NCBI GenBank assembly: GCA_963781705.1
Contig: CAWAGP010000010.1
Location: 806,001-870,000, forward strand
DNA: 64,000 nucleotides
Source: JALYGJ01 sp963781705
GTDB taxonomy: Bacteria; Chloroflexota; Limnocylindria; Limnocylindrales; CSP1-4
Reading direction: 5' to 3'
Below the pieces are notes generated by a model. It did no database searches. It was not told where the DNA came from and saw nothing but the letters and a program-made list of their open reading frames with translations. Of this stretch, positions 37,177 through 46,414 are shown piece by piece. A program made the position numbers and the translations under genes. Position 1 is the stretch's first letter. Each line of letters begins with the position of its first letter.

Positions 37177-38083
37177 TGCCGTCCCCGGGTTCGTGCGTTC
37201 GGGCAAGGTGCGCGACATCTTCGCACTCGATGAGGAGCGACTGCTGCTGGTCGCCTCGGACCGCATCAGCGCCTTCGACGTCGTGCTGCCGACGCCGATC
37301 CCCAACAAGGGCCGGGTGCTGACCGGGCTGGCGCGCTACTGGTTCCGCGAGACGGCGCGGGCCGGGATCATGCCCAACCACCTGCTGTCGACCGACCCCG
37401 GCGACCTGCCGCCCGACTATGCCGGCGCCGCCGACGAGCTTCGCGGCCGGTCGATGATCTGCCGTCGCGCGACGGTGCTGCCGATCGAGCTGATCGTGCG
37501 CGGCTACCTGGCGGGCAGTGGCTGGAAGGATTACCGGCGCACCGGCGCGGTGTGCGGAATTCCGTTGCCCGAAGGGCTGCGCGAGAGCGACCGGCTGCCC
37601 GAGCCGCTGTTCACGCCGTCGACCAAGGCAGAAGTGGGCCACGACCAGAACATCTCGTTCGACGAGATGGTCGCGACCGTCGGCGGAGAAGTGGCCGAGC
37701 GCGCGCGCGAACTGGCTCTCTCCCTTTACCGGTTCGCGGCCGCGCGCGCCGAGCCGGCCGGCATCATCGTCGCCGACACCAAGTTCGAATTCGGCACGCT
37801 CGCCGACGGGTCGCTGCTCCTGATCGACGAGGTGCTCACGCCCGATTCATCGCGCTTCTGGGAGGCGGCCGCGTACGAGCCGGGCCGCGCCCAGGACTCA
37901 TACGACAAGCAGTTCGTGCGCGACTGGCTCGAGGCCCAGCCATGGGACAAGACGCCGCCCGGTCCGGACCTGCCGGCCGACGTGGTGGCCGGCACGCAGA
38001 AGCGGTACGTCGAGGCGTTCGAGCGCATCACCGGCGGCCCCTTCGCGGATTACCTCGAGCACGACCGGCTGGCCGGCACATGA
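37163..38083 (+). CDS. purC: SAICAR synthetase
   Basis: PurC ligates aspartate to CAIR with ATP. The 306-residue protein has GKVRDIFALDEERLLLVASDRISAFDV, then IPNKGRVLTGL, the ATP/CAIR region VLPIELIVRGYLAGSGWKDY, and IIVADTKFEFG...LLIDEVLTPDSSRFW. This is the longer, yeast-like/Chloroflexota-type form rather than the 240-residue E. coli form. ATG 37163 is preceded by GGAGGAGG inside the end of purB. It overlaps purS as ATGA. Confidence 0.96.
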   Translation: MPLVDAVPGFVRSGKVRDIFALDEERLLLVASDRISAFDVVLPTPIPNKGRVLTGLARYWFRETARAGIMPNHLLSTDPGDLPPDYAGAADELRGRSMICRRATVLPIELIVRGYLAGSGWKDYRRTGAVCGIPLPEGLRESDRLPEPLFTPSTKAEVGHDQNISFDEMVATVGGEVAERARELALSLYRFAAARAEPAGIIVADTKFEFGTLADGSLLLIDEVLTPDSSRFWEAAAYEPGRAQDSYDKQFVRDWLEAQPWDKTPPGPDLPADVVAGTQKRYVEAFERITGGPFADYLEHDRLAGT

Positions 38084-38328
38084 CGACCTTTCGCTTCGCG
38101 GTCGACGTGATGCCGCGCGAAGGGATCCTCGACCCACAGGGCCGGGCGGTCGAGGCGGCGCTGCCGCAGTTGGGCGCATCGATGGTGCACGGCGTGCGCG
38201 TCGGCCGGCGCATCGAGCTGTCGGTCGAGGCCGCCGACGAGTCGGCGGCGCGCGGGGTGGTCGAGAAACTGGCGGCCGATTTCCTGGCCAATCCGCTCAT
38301 CGAGCACTGGGCGATCGAGGCGGCATGA
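38080..38328 (+). CDS. purS: FGAM synthase subunit PurS
   Basis: PurS is the small structural subunit bridging PurL and PurQ in the three-part FGAM synthase. The 82-residue sequence shows the family pattern FRFAVDVMPREGILDPQGRAVE, LGASMVHGVRVGRRIEL and FLANPLIEHWAIE. A long reading frame extends far upstream but only through purC in another frame, so ATG 38080 is the start. ATGA overlaps on both sides (purC and purQ) support a coupled complex. Confidence 0.95.
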   Translation: MTTFRFAVDVMPREGILDPQGRAVEAALPQLGASMVHGVRVGRRIELSVEAADESAARGVVEKLAADFLANPLIEHWAIEAA

Positions 38329-39011
38329 AGGTTGCGGTCGTCGTCTTTCCGGGCTCGAACTGCGACCGTGACGCGCTGCACGCGGCGCAGCTGGCCGGCG
38401 CCGACGCACAGCTGGTGTGGCACACGGAGACCGACCTGCACGGCGCCGACGCGGTCATCCTGCCCGGCGGTTTCGCCCACGGCGACTACCTGCGCGCCGG
38501 CGCCATCGCGCGCTTCAGCCCGATCATGAACGTGGTTCGCGATCACGCGGCGCGGGGCGGCCTGACGCTGGGCATCTGCAACGGCTTCCAGGTGCTGACC
38601 GAGGCCGGGCTGCTGCCCGGCGCGCTGCGCCGCAACTCGACGCTGCGCTTCGAGCATCGCTGGGTGCGCCTGTCGGTGGAGCGGCGCGACACGCCGTTCA
38701 CCGGCGCCGTGCCGCCGGGTACGACCCTGCGCCTGCCGATCGCCCATGGCGAAGGCTCGTACTACCTGCCGCCTGATCAGCTGTCCGCACTCGAGGCGGC
38801 GCGCGGCGTCGTGTTCCGCTACGCGCCCCCCGAGGGCAATCCGAACGGTTCGCTCAACGACATCGCTGGCGTGGTCGATGGATCCGGCCGCGTATGCGGG
38901 CTGATGCCACATCCCGAGCGTGGAGCCGAGAAACTGCTTGGCTCCGACGACGGACTGCTGCTGCTGCGCTCGCTGGTCGAGAGCGCGGCGCGGCTAGAGG
39001 CGGCGGCTTGA
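38325..39011 (+). CDS. purQ: FGAM synthase glutaminase subunit PurQ
   Basis: PurQ is the class I glutamine amidotransferase that supplies ammonia to PurL. The 228-residue protein has VVFPGSNCDRD at the N terminus, ILPGGFAHGDYLRAGA, the nucleophile motif LGICNGFQVLTEAG (Cys), IAHGEGSYY and the His-Glu pair LMPHPERGAE. All residues of the triad are present. It overlaps purS (ATGA) and purL (TTGA). Confidence 0.97.
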   Translation: MKVAVVVFPGSNCDRDALHAAQLAGADAQLVWHTETDLHGADAVILPGGFAHGDYLRAGAIARFSPIMNVVRDHAARGGLTLGICNGFQVLTEAGLLPGALRRNSTLRFEHRWVRLSVERRDTPFTGAVPPGTTLRLPIAHGEGSYYLPPDQLSALEAARGVVFRYAPPEGNPNGSLNDIAGVVDGSGRVCGLMPHPERGAEKLLGSDDGLLLLRSLVESAARLEAAA

Positions 39012-41297
39012 TCGACGCGCCGCCGGCTGCCGACTTGCACCGCCGACTGGGCCTGACCGACCCTGAGCTGGCGGCCATCGTCGAACGCCTGGGCCGCCAG
39101 CCGAACGAGCTCGAGCTGGCCATGTTCAGCGTGATGTGGAGCGAGCACTGCTCGTACAAGAGTTCGCGGCGACTGCTGCGCGACCTGCCCAGCGCCGGCA
39201 GCGATGTGCTCGCCGGACCAGGCGAGAACGCCGGCGTGGTGCGTATCGGCGATGGCCTGGCGGTGGCCTTCAAGCTCGAGTCGCATAACCATCCCAGCGC
39301 AGTCGAGCCGTACCAGGGCGCGGCGACCGGCGTGGGCGGCATCCTGCGCGACATCGTCGCCATGGGCGCACGGCCGATCGCGCTGCTCGACGCGCTGAAA
39401 TTCGGCTGGCCGGACGACGCCGAGACGCGCCGGCTGGTCCGCGGCGTGGTCGGCGGGGTGGGCGGTTACGGCAACTGTGTCGGCGTGCCGACCGTTGGCG
39501 GCGAACTGCTCTTCGACCCCACCTACACCGGCAATCCGCTGGTCAACGTGATGTGCGTCGGCCTGCTGCGCGAGGGTGAGCTGGCGCATGCGAGCGCGCC
39601 GACGCCGGGCAACCTGGCCGTGCTGTACGGCTCGCCAACCGGTCGCGACGGCATCGGCGGCGCGTCGGTGCTGGCCAGCGCCGTCTTCGACGACACATCG
39701 GCGCAGATGCGCCCGACTGTTCAGATCGGCGACCCCTTCGCCGGCAAGCTGTTGATCGAGGCGAGTCTCGAACTGGTCGAACGTGGACTGCATCGAAGGG
39801 CTGCAGGACCTGGGCGCGGCCGGCCTGACCTGCGCCGCTTCGGAGACGGCCGCCAACGGCCGCACGGGCATGCGCATCGACCTGGCGGCTGTGCCGCGCC
39901 GCGAGCAGGGCATGGCTCCGTTCGAGGTGATGATCAGCGAGTCGCAGGAGCGCATGCTGGCGGTGGTCGAACCCGGCCGGCTCGACGAGGTACTGGCGGT
40001 CTGCCGCCGCTGGGGTCTGCCGGCCGCGGTCGTCGGGCAGGTGACTGCCGATGGCGACGTGGTGGTCGTGGAAAACGGCGCCGAGCTGGCCCGGGTGCCG
40101 GCGGCGGCGCTGGCAAGCGATTCGTTCGAGCCCGAGCGCCATGGCGCGCCGCCGCCGCGGCGCCGCGCAGCGCCGGCGCCGGGTGAACTACCGCTGGCGC
40201 ATGACGGCCTGCCGGAAAGAGGCATGGATCCCGGCGCCGTGCTCGAGGCGCTGATCGGACACGCCAACCTGGGCAGTCGCGCATGGGTGACCACGCAATA
40301 CGACCAGACGGTCGGCGCCGACACGGTCGAGGGCTGCGAACATGGAGCCGCCGTGCTGCGCGTCCGGGGCACTCAGCGGGCGCTGGTCATTGCCACCAAT
40401 TCGCAGCCCGCCGTCGGGGCGCATGACCCGGCCTTGTCGGCGGCGCTGGCGGTCGCGGAATGCGCACGCAACGTGGCAGTTACCGGCGCGCGGCCGATCG
40501 GCCTGACCAACTGCCTCAACTTCGGTGATCCCACCGTGCCCGAGGCGTACTGGCAACTTAGCCAGGCGGTGGCCGGCCTGGCCGAGGCCGCGCGCGCCAT
40601 GTCGCTGCCGGTCACCGGCGGCAATGTGAGCCTGTACAACGAGTCACCACTCGGGCGCATCCTGCCGACCGCGCAGATCGGCGTGGTCGGCGTCCTCGAC
40701 GACGTCGCCCACCTGGTGCGGCCGGCGTTCCAGCGCGCCGGCGACATGGTGGTGCTGCTGGGCGACACGGCCGCGGGCATGTCCGGCTCGGCCTACGAAC
40801 GGCTGGCCGGTGCGGCGCCCGACGATCGCCCGCCGCTGATCGATTACGAGCGCGAAGTGGCACTCCATCACCTGCTGCAACGAGCCGCCGCGGAGGGAAT
40901 GCTGGCGTCGGCCCAGGACGTGAGCGCCGGCGGCCTCGCGGTGGCCGTCGCGGAATGCGCGGTGTGGAGCGGCCTGGGCGCAGAACTGCAACTCGCTGTC
41001 GCCCTGGCGCCGGCGGTGGCGCTGTTCGGTGAGAGCGCCGGCCGGGCGCTGGTTAGCGTGGTGCCCGAGAAGATGGCCGCGTTGCTGACGCTGGCCACGG
41101 GCATGCGCGTGGCGACTCATCAGCTGGGCAAGGTCGGCGGTGACCGCGTGCGCATCCGGTTGGTCGGCGTCGGCGCGACGGGTGCCGCGGAGGAGCGTGG
41201 CGCGGACGTGGCCGACGACCTCGATGTGAGCCTCGCCCGGCTGCGGCGAGCGTGGACACAGGCACTGCCCAACGTGCTGGGCGAGCGGGCGGCTTAG
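39008..41297 (+). CDS. purL: FGAM synthase large subunit PurL, frameshifted
   Basis: PurL converts FGAR to FGAM with ATP and ammonia from PurQ. Joining the frames gives about 762 residues, right for the small PurL type. The first part has MFSVMWSEHCSYKSSRRLL, FKLESHNHPSAVEPYQGAATGVGGILRDI and FAGKLLIEASLELVE. The second part, one base further on, resumes with CIEGLQDLGAAGLTCAASE. The slip is within about 39779-39786, between LELVER and VDCIEG. Both halves are strongly conserved, so a sequence error is likely. The start is TTG 39008, overlapping the purQ stop; it gives the expected HRRLGLTDPELAAI N terminus. Confidence 0.92.
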
Positions 41298-41309
41298 GAG
41301 CGAAGTGCG

Positions 41310-42722
41310 ATGTGCGGAGTAGTTGGCATCCACGCGCCGGGGCAGGAGTCCGCTGCGCTGGCCGCCCTGGGCATCTTCGCGCTGCAGCATCGCGGCCAGG
41401 AGTCGGCCGGCCTGGCGGTCAGCGACGGACGGGGGGTGATGGTCTACAAGGACCTCGGGCTGGTCGACCAGGTGCTCGACGAGCGTCGCCTGCCGTCGCT
41501 GCGCGGCCATCTGGCGATAGCCCACTGCCGCTACTCGACGACCGGCTCGACGGTCTGGGAGAACAGCCAGCCGGCCTTTCGGCTGGGTCCCGCACGCGCC
41601 GTGGCCGTCGGCCATAACGGCAACCTGATCAATACCGCGCAACTGCTCGACGAGCTGCCCGGCGGCCGAGCCCGGCTGGTGGGCACGACCGATACGGAGG
41701 TGCTCACCGCACTGCTGGCGACCGAGCCGGCCACAGATCTCGTCGACGCCCTCATGAGCGTCCTGCCCCGTGTCGTCGGCGCCTACTCACTCGTGGTCAT
41801 GGACGAGACGCGCGTAATCGGCGTGCGCGACCCGCATGGCTTTCGGCCGCTCGTGCTGGGCGTGTTGCACACCGCCGACGGGGAGGGCTGGTGCCTCGCG
41901 TCGGAGACCGCGGCACTCGACGTGCTCGGTGCGGAATACGTGCGCGACGTGGCGCCCGGCGAGATGGTCGTGCTCGGGGATGGGCCGGAGCCGCGCTCCG
42001 TTCGTTTCGCGGAAGGGCGCGAGCAGCTGTGCGTCTTTGAGCTGATCTACTTCGCCCGGCCCGACTCGTACATGCTCGGGCGCAACCTGTACGAGGTTCG
42101 CCGGCGGATGGGCGCGGCGCTGGCCCGCGAGGCGCCCGTCGACGCCGACCTGGTCATGCCCGTGCCCGATACCGGCGCGCCGGCGGCGGCCGGATATGCG
42201 GAGCAGATCGGCCTGCCCTATCGCGAAGGCATGGTGCGCAATCGGTACGCCGGGAGGACCTTCATCCAGCCGTCGATGGGCCTGCGCCAGCGCGGCGTGA
42301 CGGTCAAGCTGTCGGCGTTGCGCGAACAGGTGCGCGACCGAAAACTGGTCGTCGTCGACGACTCGATCGTGCGCGGCACGACCACGCGCCAGATCGTCGG
42401 CCTGCTGCGCCGGGCGGGCGCGCGCGAGGTGCACATGCGCGTGAGCGCACCGCCGATCTTCCACCCGTGCTTCTACGGCATCGACACCCAGATCGAACAT
42501 GAACTCGTCGCCGCAACGCGCTCACTGGACGAGATCCGTGAATTCATCGGCGCCGATTCGCTGGCTTACCTGTCGATCGGCGGCGTGCTCGACGCGATCG
42601 ACCTGCCGCGCGAGCGGTTCTGCTTCGCCTGTTTCGATGGGCAATACCCGGTGCCCGTTCCGTACGACGTCGAGGGGCGCAAGTTCCTGCTCGAGCGCGA
42701 GACGCTCGAGGTGATCCAGTGA
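41310..42722 (+). CDS. purF: Amidophosphoribosyltransferase
   Basis: PurF forms phosphoribosylamine from PRPP and glutamine, the committed step. The 470-residue protein begins MCGVVGIHAPG, so Cys2 is exposed by removal of Met and no propeptide is needed. LQHRGQESAG and HCRYSTTGS are glutaminase features. The PRPP loop is VVVDDSIVRGTTTRQI. Cysteines in QLCVFELIYFARPDS, HPCFYGID and FACFDGQYP match the positions that hold a [4Fe-4S] cluster in the B. subtilis type enzyme, so an Fe-S form is likely. AGGAGCGAAG precedes ATG 41310. The gap from purL is 12 bases; the stop overlaps purM as GTGA. Confidence 0.96.
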   Translation: MCGVVGIHAPGQESAALAALGIFALQHRGQESAGLAVSDGRGVMVYKDLGLVDQVLDERRLPSLRGHLAIAHCRYSTTGSTVWENSQPAFRLGPARAVAVGHNGNLINTAQLLDELPGGRARLVGTTDTEVLTALLATEPATDLVDALMSVLPRVVGAYSLVVMDETRVIGVRDPHGFRPLVLGVLHTADGEGWCLASETAALDVLGAEYVRDVAPGEMVVLGDGPEPRSVRFAEGREQLCVFELIYFARPDSYMLGRNLYEVRRRMGAALAREAPVDADLVMPVPDTGAPAAAGYAEQIGLPYREGMVRNRYAGRTFIQPSMGLRQRGVTVKLSALREQVRDRKLVVVDDSIVRGTTTRQIVGLLRRAGAREVHMRVSAPPIFHPCFYGIDTQIEHELVAATRSLDEIREFIGADSLAYLSIGGVLDAIDLPRERFCFACFDGQYPVPVPYDVEGRKFLLERETLEVIQ

Positions 42723-43735
42723 CCCCCCGCGCGGCGTACGCCGCTGCGGGTGTGGACGTAGCCGCCGGCGATCGGGCGGTCGAGCTGCTGCGCGCGCGGC
42801 TGGGCGTGTCGCAGCACGACCTGCTCGGCGGTATCGGCGGTTTCGGCGCGGTACTCGAGTTGCCGGCCGGCATGCGCCGGCCCGTGCTCGTCAGCGGCAC
42901 CGACGGCGTCGGCACCAAGACGGAGATAGCTCGCCGCCTCGGCCGGCTGGATACCATTGGCCAGGACCTGGTGGCCATGTGCGCCGACGACATCGTGTGC
43001 CACGGCGCCCGTCCCACTTTCTTTCTCGACTACCTGGCCGTCGGGCGCCTCGATCCCGAGCGCGTGGCGTCGATCGTTGGTGGCGTGGCACAGGCGTGTG
43101 AGTCGACCGGCTGCGCGCTCGTCGGTGGCGAGACAGCCGAGCATCGCGGCCTGCTGGCCGACGACGCCTTCGATCTGGCCGGCTTCTGCATCGGTTTCGT
43201 CGAGCGCGAGGCGCTGATAGATGGCTCAGGAGCGCAGCCGGGCGACGTCGTGCTGGGCTTGGCCAGCTCGGGGCTGCATGCCAATGGATACTCACTGGTG
43301 CGCGCGCTCCTCGACCGTGGCCTGCTGCCGCTCGATGACGAGTTGCTGACGCCGACGCGGCTGTACGCGCAAGCGGTCCTGGCGCTGCTCGACGAATTGC
43401 GCGGCCACGGCCTGCGCCTGTCCGGGCTCGCGCACGTGACCGGTGGTGGGCTGTCCGGCAACCTGCCACGTGCCGTTCCGGCCACGCTGGGTGTACGGCT
43501 TGACCTTGGTTCGTGGCCGGTGCCCGACATCTTCGCGCGCATCGGCCACGCCGCCGGCATGGACGGCGCAGAACTGCGCGCGACCTTCAACTGCGGCATC
43601 GGCATGGCCGCCGTGGTTGAACCGGCGGCGGTCGCGGTCGCCCGCGACGTGTTGGCCGGGCAGGCGATCGACGCGTGGGCAATCGGCGAGATCAGGCAGG
43701 TCGAGGAGCTGAATGGCCGCTACACGGAAGCTTGA
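42719..43735 (+). CDS. purM: AIR synthetase
   Basis: PurM closes the imidazole ring of FGAM with ATP. The 338-residue protein has YAAAGVDVAAGDRAVELL, GGFGAVLEL, VSGTDGVGTKTEIA (nucleotide loop), DLVAMCADDIVCHGARP, FFLDYLAVG, GCALVGGETAEHRG and LASSGLHANGYSLVR. HVTGGGLSGNLPRAVP near the C terminus completes the family pattern. GTG 42719 overlaps the purF stop. The purN-purH start lies inside its last 23 bases. Confidence 0.96.
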   Translation: MTPRAAYAAAGVDVAAGDRAVELLRARLGVSQHDLLGGIGGFGAVLELPAGMRRPVLVSGTDGVGTKTEIARRLGRLDTIGQDLVAMCADDIVCHGARPTFFLDYLAVGRLDPERVASIVGGVAQACESTGCALVGGETAEHRGLLADDAFDLAGFCIGFVEREALIDGSGAQPGDVVLGLASSGLHANGYSLVRALLDRGLLPLDDELLTPTRLYAQAVLALLDELRGHGLRLSGLAHVTGGGLSGNLPRAVPATLGVRLDLGSWPVPDIFARIGHAAGMDGAELRATFNCGIGMAAVVEPAAVAVARDVLAGQAIDAWAIGEIRQVEELNGRYTEA

Positions 43736-45946
43736 CCGCGGAGCGCGGATTGCGGTGTGCGTCTCGGGTGCGGGCAGCAACCTGGCCGCGCTGCGCGCGC
43801 GCGAGAAGCGCGGCACGCTGGGCGGGTCGATAGCACTCGTGGTCGGCGACCGGCCGTGCGGCGCGCTCGCCTATGCCGCGGACGAAGGGTTGTCCACTGC
43901 GCTGGTCGATCCGTCGGTGCACGAGGGGCGCGCGGCGTGGGACGAGGCGCTCGCGAGCACGCTGCTGGCGGCCGATGTCGACCTCGTCGTGCTGGCCGGT
44001 TTCATGCGCGTTCTGGGTCCGGGCACGCTCGCCGCGTTCGCCGGACGCATCCTCAACGTTCATCCCAGCCTGCTGCCGGCCTTTCCGGGCGCGCACGCGG
44101 TGCGCGACGCGCTCGCCGCCGGGGTACGCGTGACCGGCGTGACGGTGCACCTCGTCGACGACCTGCTCGACGGCGGTCCGATCGTGGCGCAGGAACCCGT
44201 ATTGGTGCTGCCCGGTGACGATGCGGCGACGCTGCTCAGCCGCCTTCACACGGTTGAGCATCGCCTGCTGCCGCGCGCCGTGGCCCTGACGCTCGGTGGC
44301 GCCGTCACGCTCGAAGGCCGCCGCGTGACAATCGATGACGCCAAGGCAGCGGAGGTTCCGCGGCAGCGGCGCGCACTGCTTTCGGTTTCCGACAAGACCG
44401 GCCTGGCTGCCTTCGGCGGCCGGCTGGCGGGCCTCGGCTTCGAGCTGGTGTCGACCGGCGGGACGGCGCGGGCGCTGCGAGGTGCGGGGCTGGCCGTGAC
44501 CGATGTTGCCGAGGTGACCGGTTTTCCGGAAATGCTTGACGGGCGCGTCAAGACCTTGCATCCACGGGTGTCGGCCGGCGTGTTGGCCGACCTACGCCTG
44601 GTCGCGCACCGCGAACAGTTGGCTGCCGCCGCGATCGAGCCGTTCGAGCTGGTGGTCGTAAATCTGTATCCGTTCGCGGAGGCCGCCGCGCGCGAGGACG
44701 CCACGCTCGACGAGCTGGTCGAGCAGATAGACATCGGCGGGCCGACGCTCGTCCGCGCGGCGGCCAAGAACCACGCCAGCGTCGGCATCGTCACCGACCC
44801 GGCCCAGTACGACGCGGTCGTCGCCGAGATAGGCCACGGAGGCGGCCTGACCGAGGACATGCGCCGTGAGCTCGCGCTGGCTGCCTTCAAGCTGACTGCG
44901 GCCTACGACGCCCTGATCTCGACCGAACTGGCCGACCGCTGGTATGCCGCCCTGCCCGCGGCGGACGCCGGCCAGGCGCCCGAGCCACCGGCCACCATCC
45001 GGCTGCGAGCTCACCCGGCTGCAGCAGCTGCGCTACGGCGAGAACCCGCACCAATCGGCGGGCCTCTACCGGGCGGAAGGGCTCGACCTTGCGCCGGGGA
45101 CCTTCAGCGACGGCGCCGCGCTGCTGCAGGGCAAGCCGCTCAGCTACAACAACATTCTCGACACGGCCGCCGCCACGGCCGTGGCGCGCGACCTGCGCGG
45201 CGTTGCCTGCGTCGTGGTCAAGCACGCCAACCCGTGCGGCGCGGCAGAGGCAGACGATCTCCTCTCGGCGTGGGAACAGGCACTCGCCGGCGACCCGGTC
45301 AGCGCGTTCGGCGGCGTGGTCGCCGTGACGCGCCCGCTCGACGAGCCGCTGGCCGAGCGGCTGACCCAGATGTTCCTCGAGGTCGTGGCCGCGCCGGCCT
45401 GCTCGGCGGAGGCGCTGGCCGTACTGGCGCGCAAGCCGAACCTGCGCGTGTTGCTGGACCCGGGCCTCGGCGCGCCGCCGGGCGACGGTTTCGAGGTGCG
45501 CAGCGCAGGCGGCGCGCTGCTCGTCAGCCAGGCCGATACGGCGCGCGACGATCACGGCCGGCTGGCGGACGGTCAGCCGTCGCGCGCCGACCGCCGCCGA
45601 ACGCGAATCACTCGACCTGGCGTGGCGCATCTGCCGGCACGTGAAGTCGAACGCGATCGTGCTGGTCAACGGGCGCGCACTGGTCGGCGTCGGCGCCGGC
45701 CAGATGAGCCGCGTCGACAGCGCCCGCCTGGCGGTGGCCAAGGCCGGTATTGAGCGGGCGCGCGGCGCCGTATGTGCTTCGGACGCCTTCTATCCCTTCC
45801 CCGACGCGGTCGAGGTGTGCCTGTCGGCCGGTGTGTCGGCGGTGGTGCAGCCGGGCGGATCAGTACGTGACGCGGAAGCGATCGCGGCGGCCGACGCGGC
45901 GGGCGCTGCCATGCTGCTGACTGGCGTCCGCCACTTCCGCCATTAG
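43713..45946 (+). CDS. purNH: Fused GAR formyltransferase and AICAR formyltransferase/IMP cyclohydrolase, twice frameshifted
   Basis: Residues 1 to about 205 are PurN (GAR to FGAR): VCVSGAGSNLAALR, LAGFMRVLG, ILNVHPSLLPAFPG (Asn, His) and VHLVDDLLDGGPIV (Asp). Without any stop, the frame passes at about 44320-44370 into PurH: RALLSVSDKTGLAAFGGRL, STGGTARAL, MLDGRVKTLHPRV, then in a second frame RYGENPHQSAGLY, YNNILDTAAATA and KHANPCGAA (formyl transfer Lys-His). A third frame ends with MSRVDSARLAVAKAG and FYPFPDAVE. The slips are at about 45006 and 45567-45568; removing one base at each restores about 743 residues. GAGGAG precedes ATG 43713 within purM. PurH alone has no ATG or good start at the junction, so I consider the fusion real. 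It closes the operon. Confidence 0.88.
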
Positions 45947-45955
45947 AATTCACTT

Positions 45956-46354
45956 ATGGAAGAGCACAACGAGACACAGTCGGAAGAGAACGAAGGACAG
46001 AAGCAGCCGGGCGCCGGCCGCGAGATGCTGGCGCAGCTCCAGCAGATGATCGACACCGTCGCCGCGCAGGCCGGACCGGCCATGCGCGAGGTGGCGGCAA
46101 AGGCGGCCGAACTGGCAGCCGTGGCCGGCGAGAAGGCGGGCCCGCTGGCGCGTCGGGCGGCCGGCGTGACCGAGAACGTCGGCCAGCGGGTGGCGGCGCG
46201 CTCCAAGGAGGTCGCCGCGGATCTCCGCCGGCCCGCCCAGCCGAGCGACGAACCAGCCGCTGACGAGCCGGCCGCCGAGCCGGCCACCGACGAGCTGGCC
46301 ACCGACGAGCCGGCCACCGACGAGCACCACGCCGAGGACGCACCCGGGGCCTAG
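45956..46354 (+). CDS. Small acidic Ala/Glu-rich hypothetical protein
   Basis: This 132-residue protein matches no family I recognise. It is charged throughout: an N-terminal acidic stretch (HNETQSEENEGQ), a predicted amphipathic helix (about 23-90; EMLAQLQQMIDTVAAQAG and repeated AAKAAELAAVAGEKAG) and a low-complexity tail of DEPAADEPAAEPATDE repeats. There is no signal peptide or membrane segment. It starts 9 bases after the purH stop and may be the last gene of the purine operon. The helix-plus-acidic-tail form resembles stress or histone-H1-like small proteins, but that is only a likeness. Confidence 0.6.
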   Translation: MEEHNETQSEENEGQKQPGAGREMLAQLQQMIDTVAAQAGPAMREVAAKAAELAAVAGEKAGPLARRAAGVTENVGQRVAARSKEVAADLRRPAQPSDEPAADEPAAEPATDELATDEPATDEHHAEDAPGA

Positions 46355-46414
46355 CTCCCGCCGGGCCCGCGCCGACCCGGCACCAAGTCCGGCCTTTGTT
46401 ACCATCGCGACCCC

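Noticed and set aside
45641..45946. Separate small gene starting with MKSNAIVLVNGR
   Set aside because: It is the C-terminal piece of PurH displaced by a frameshift.
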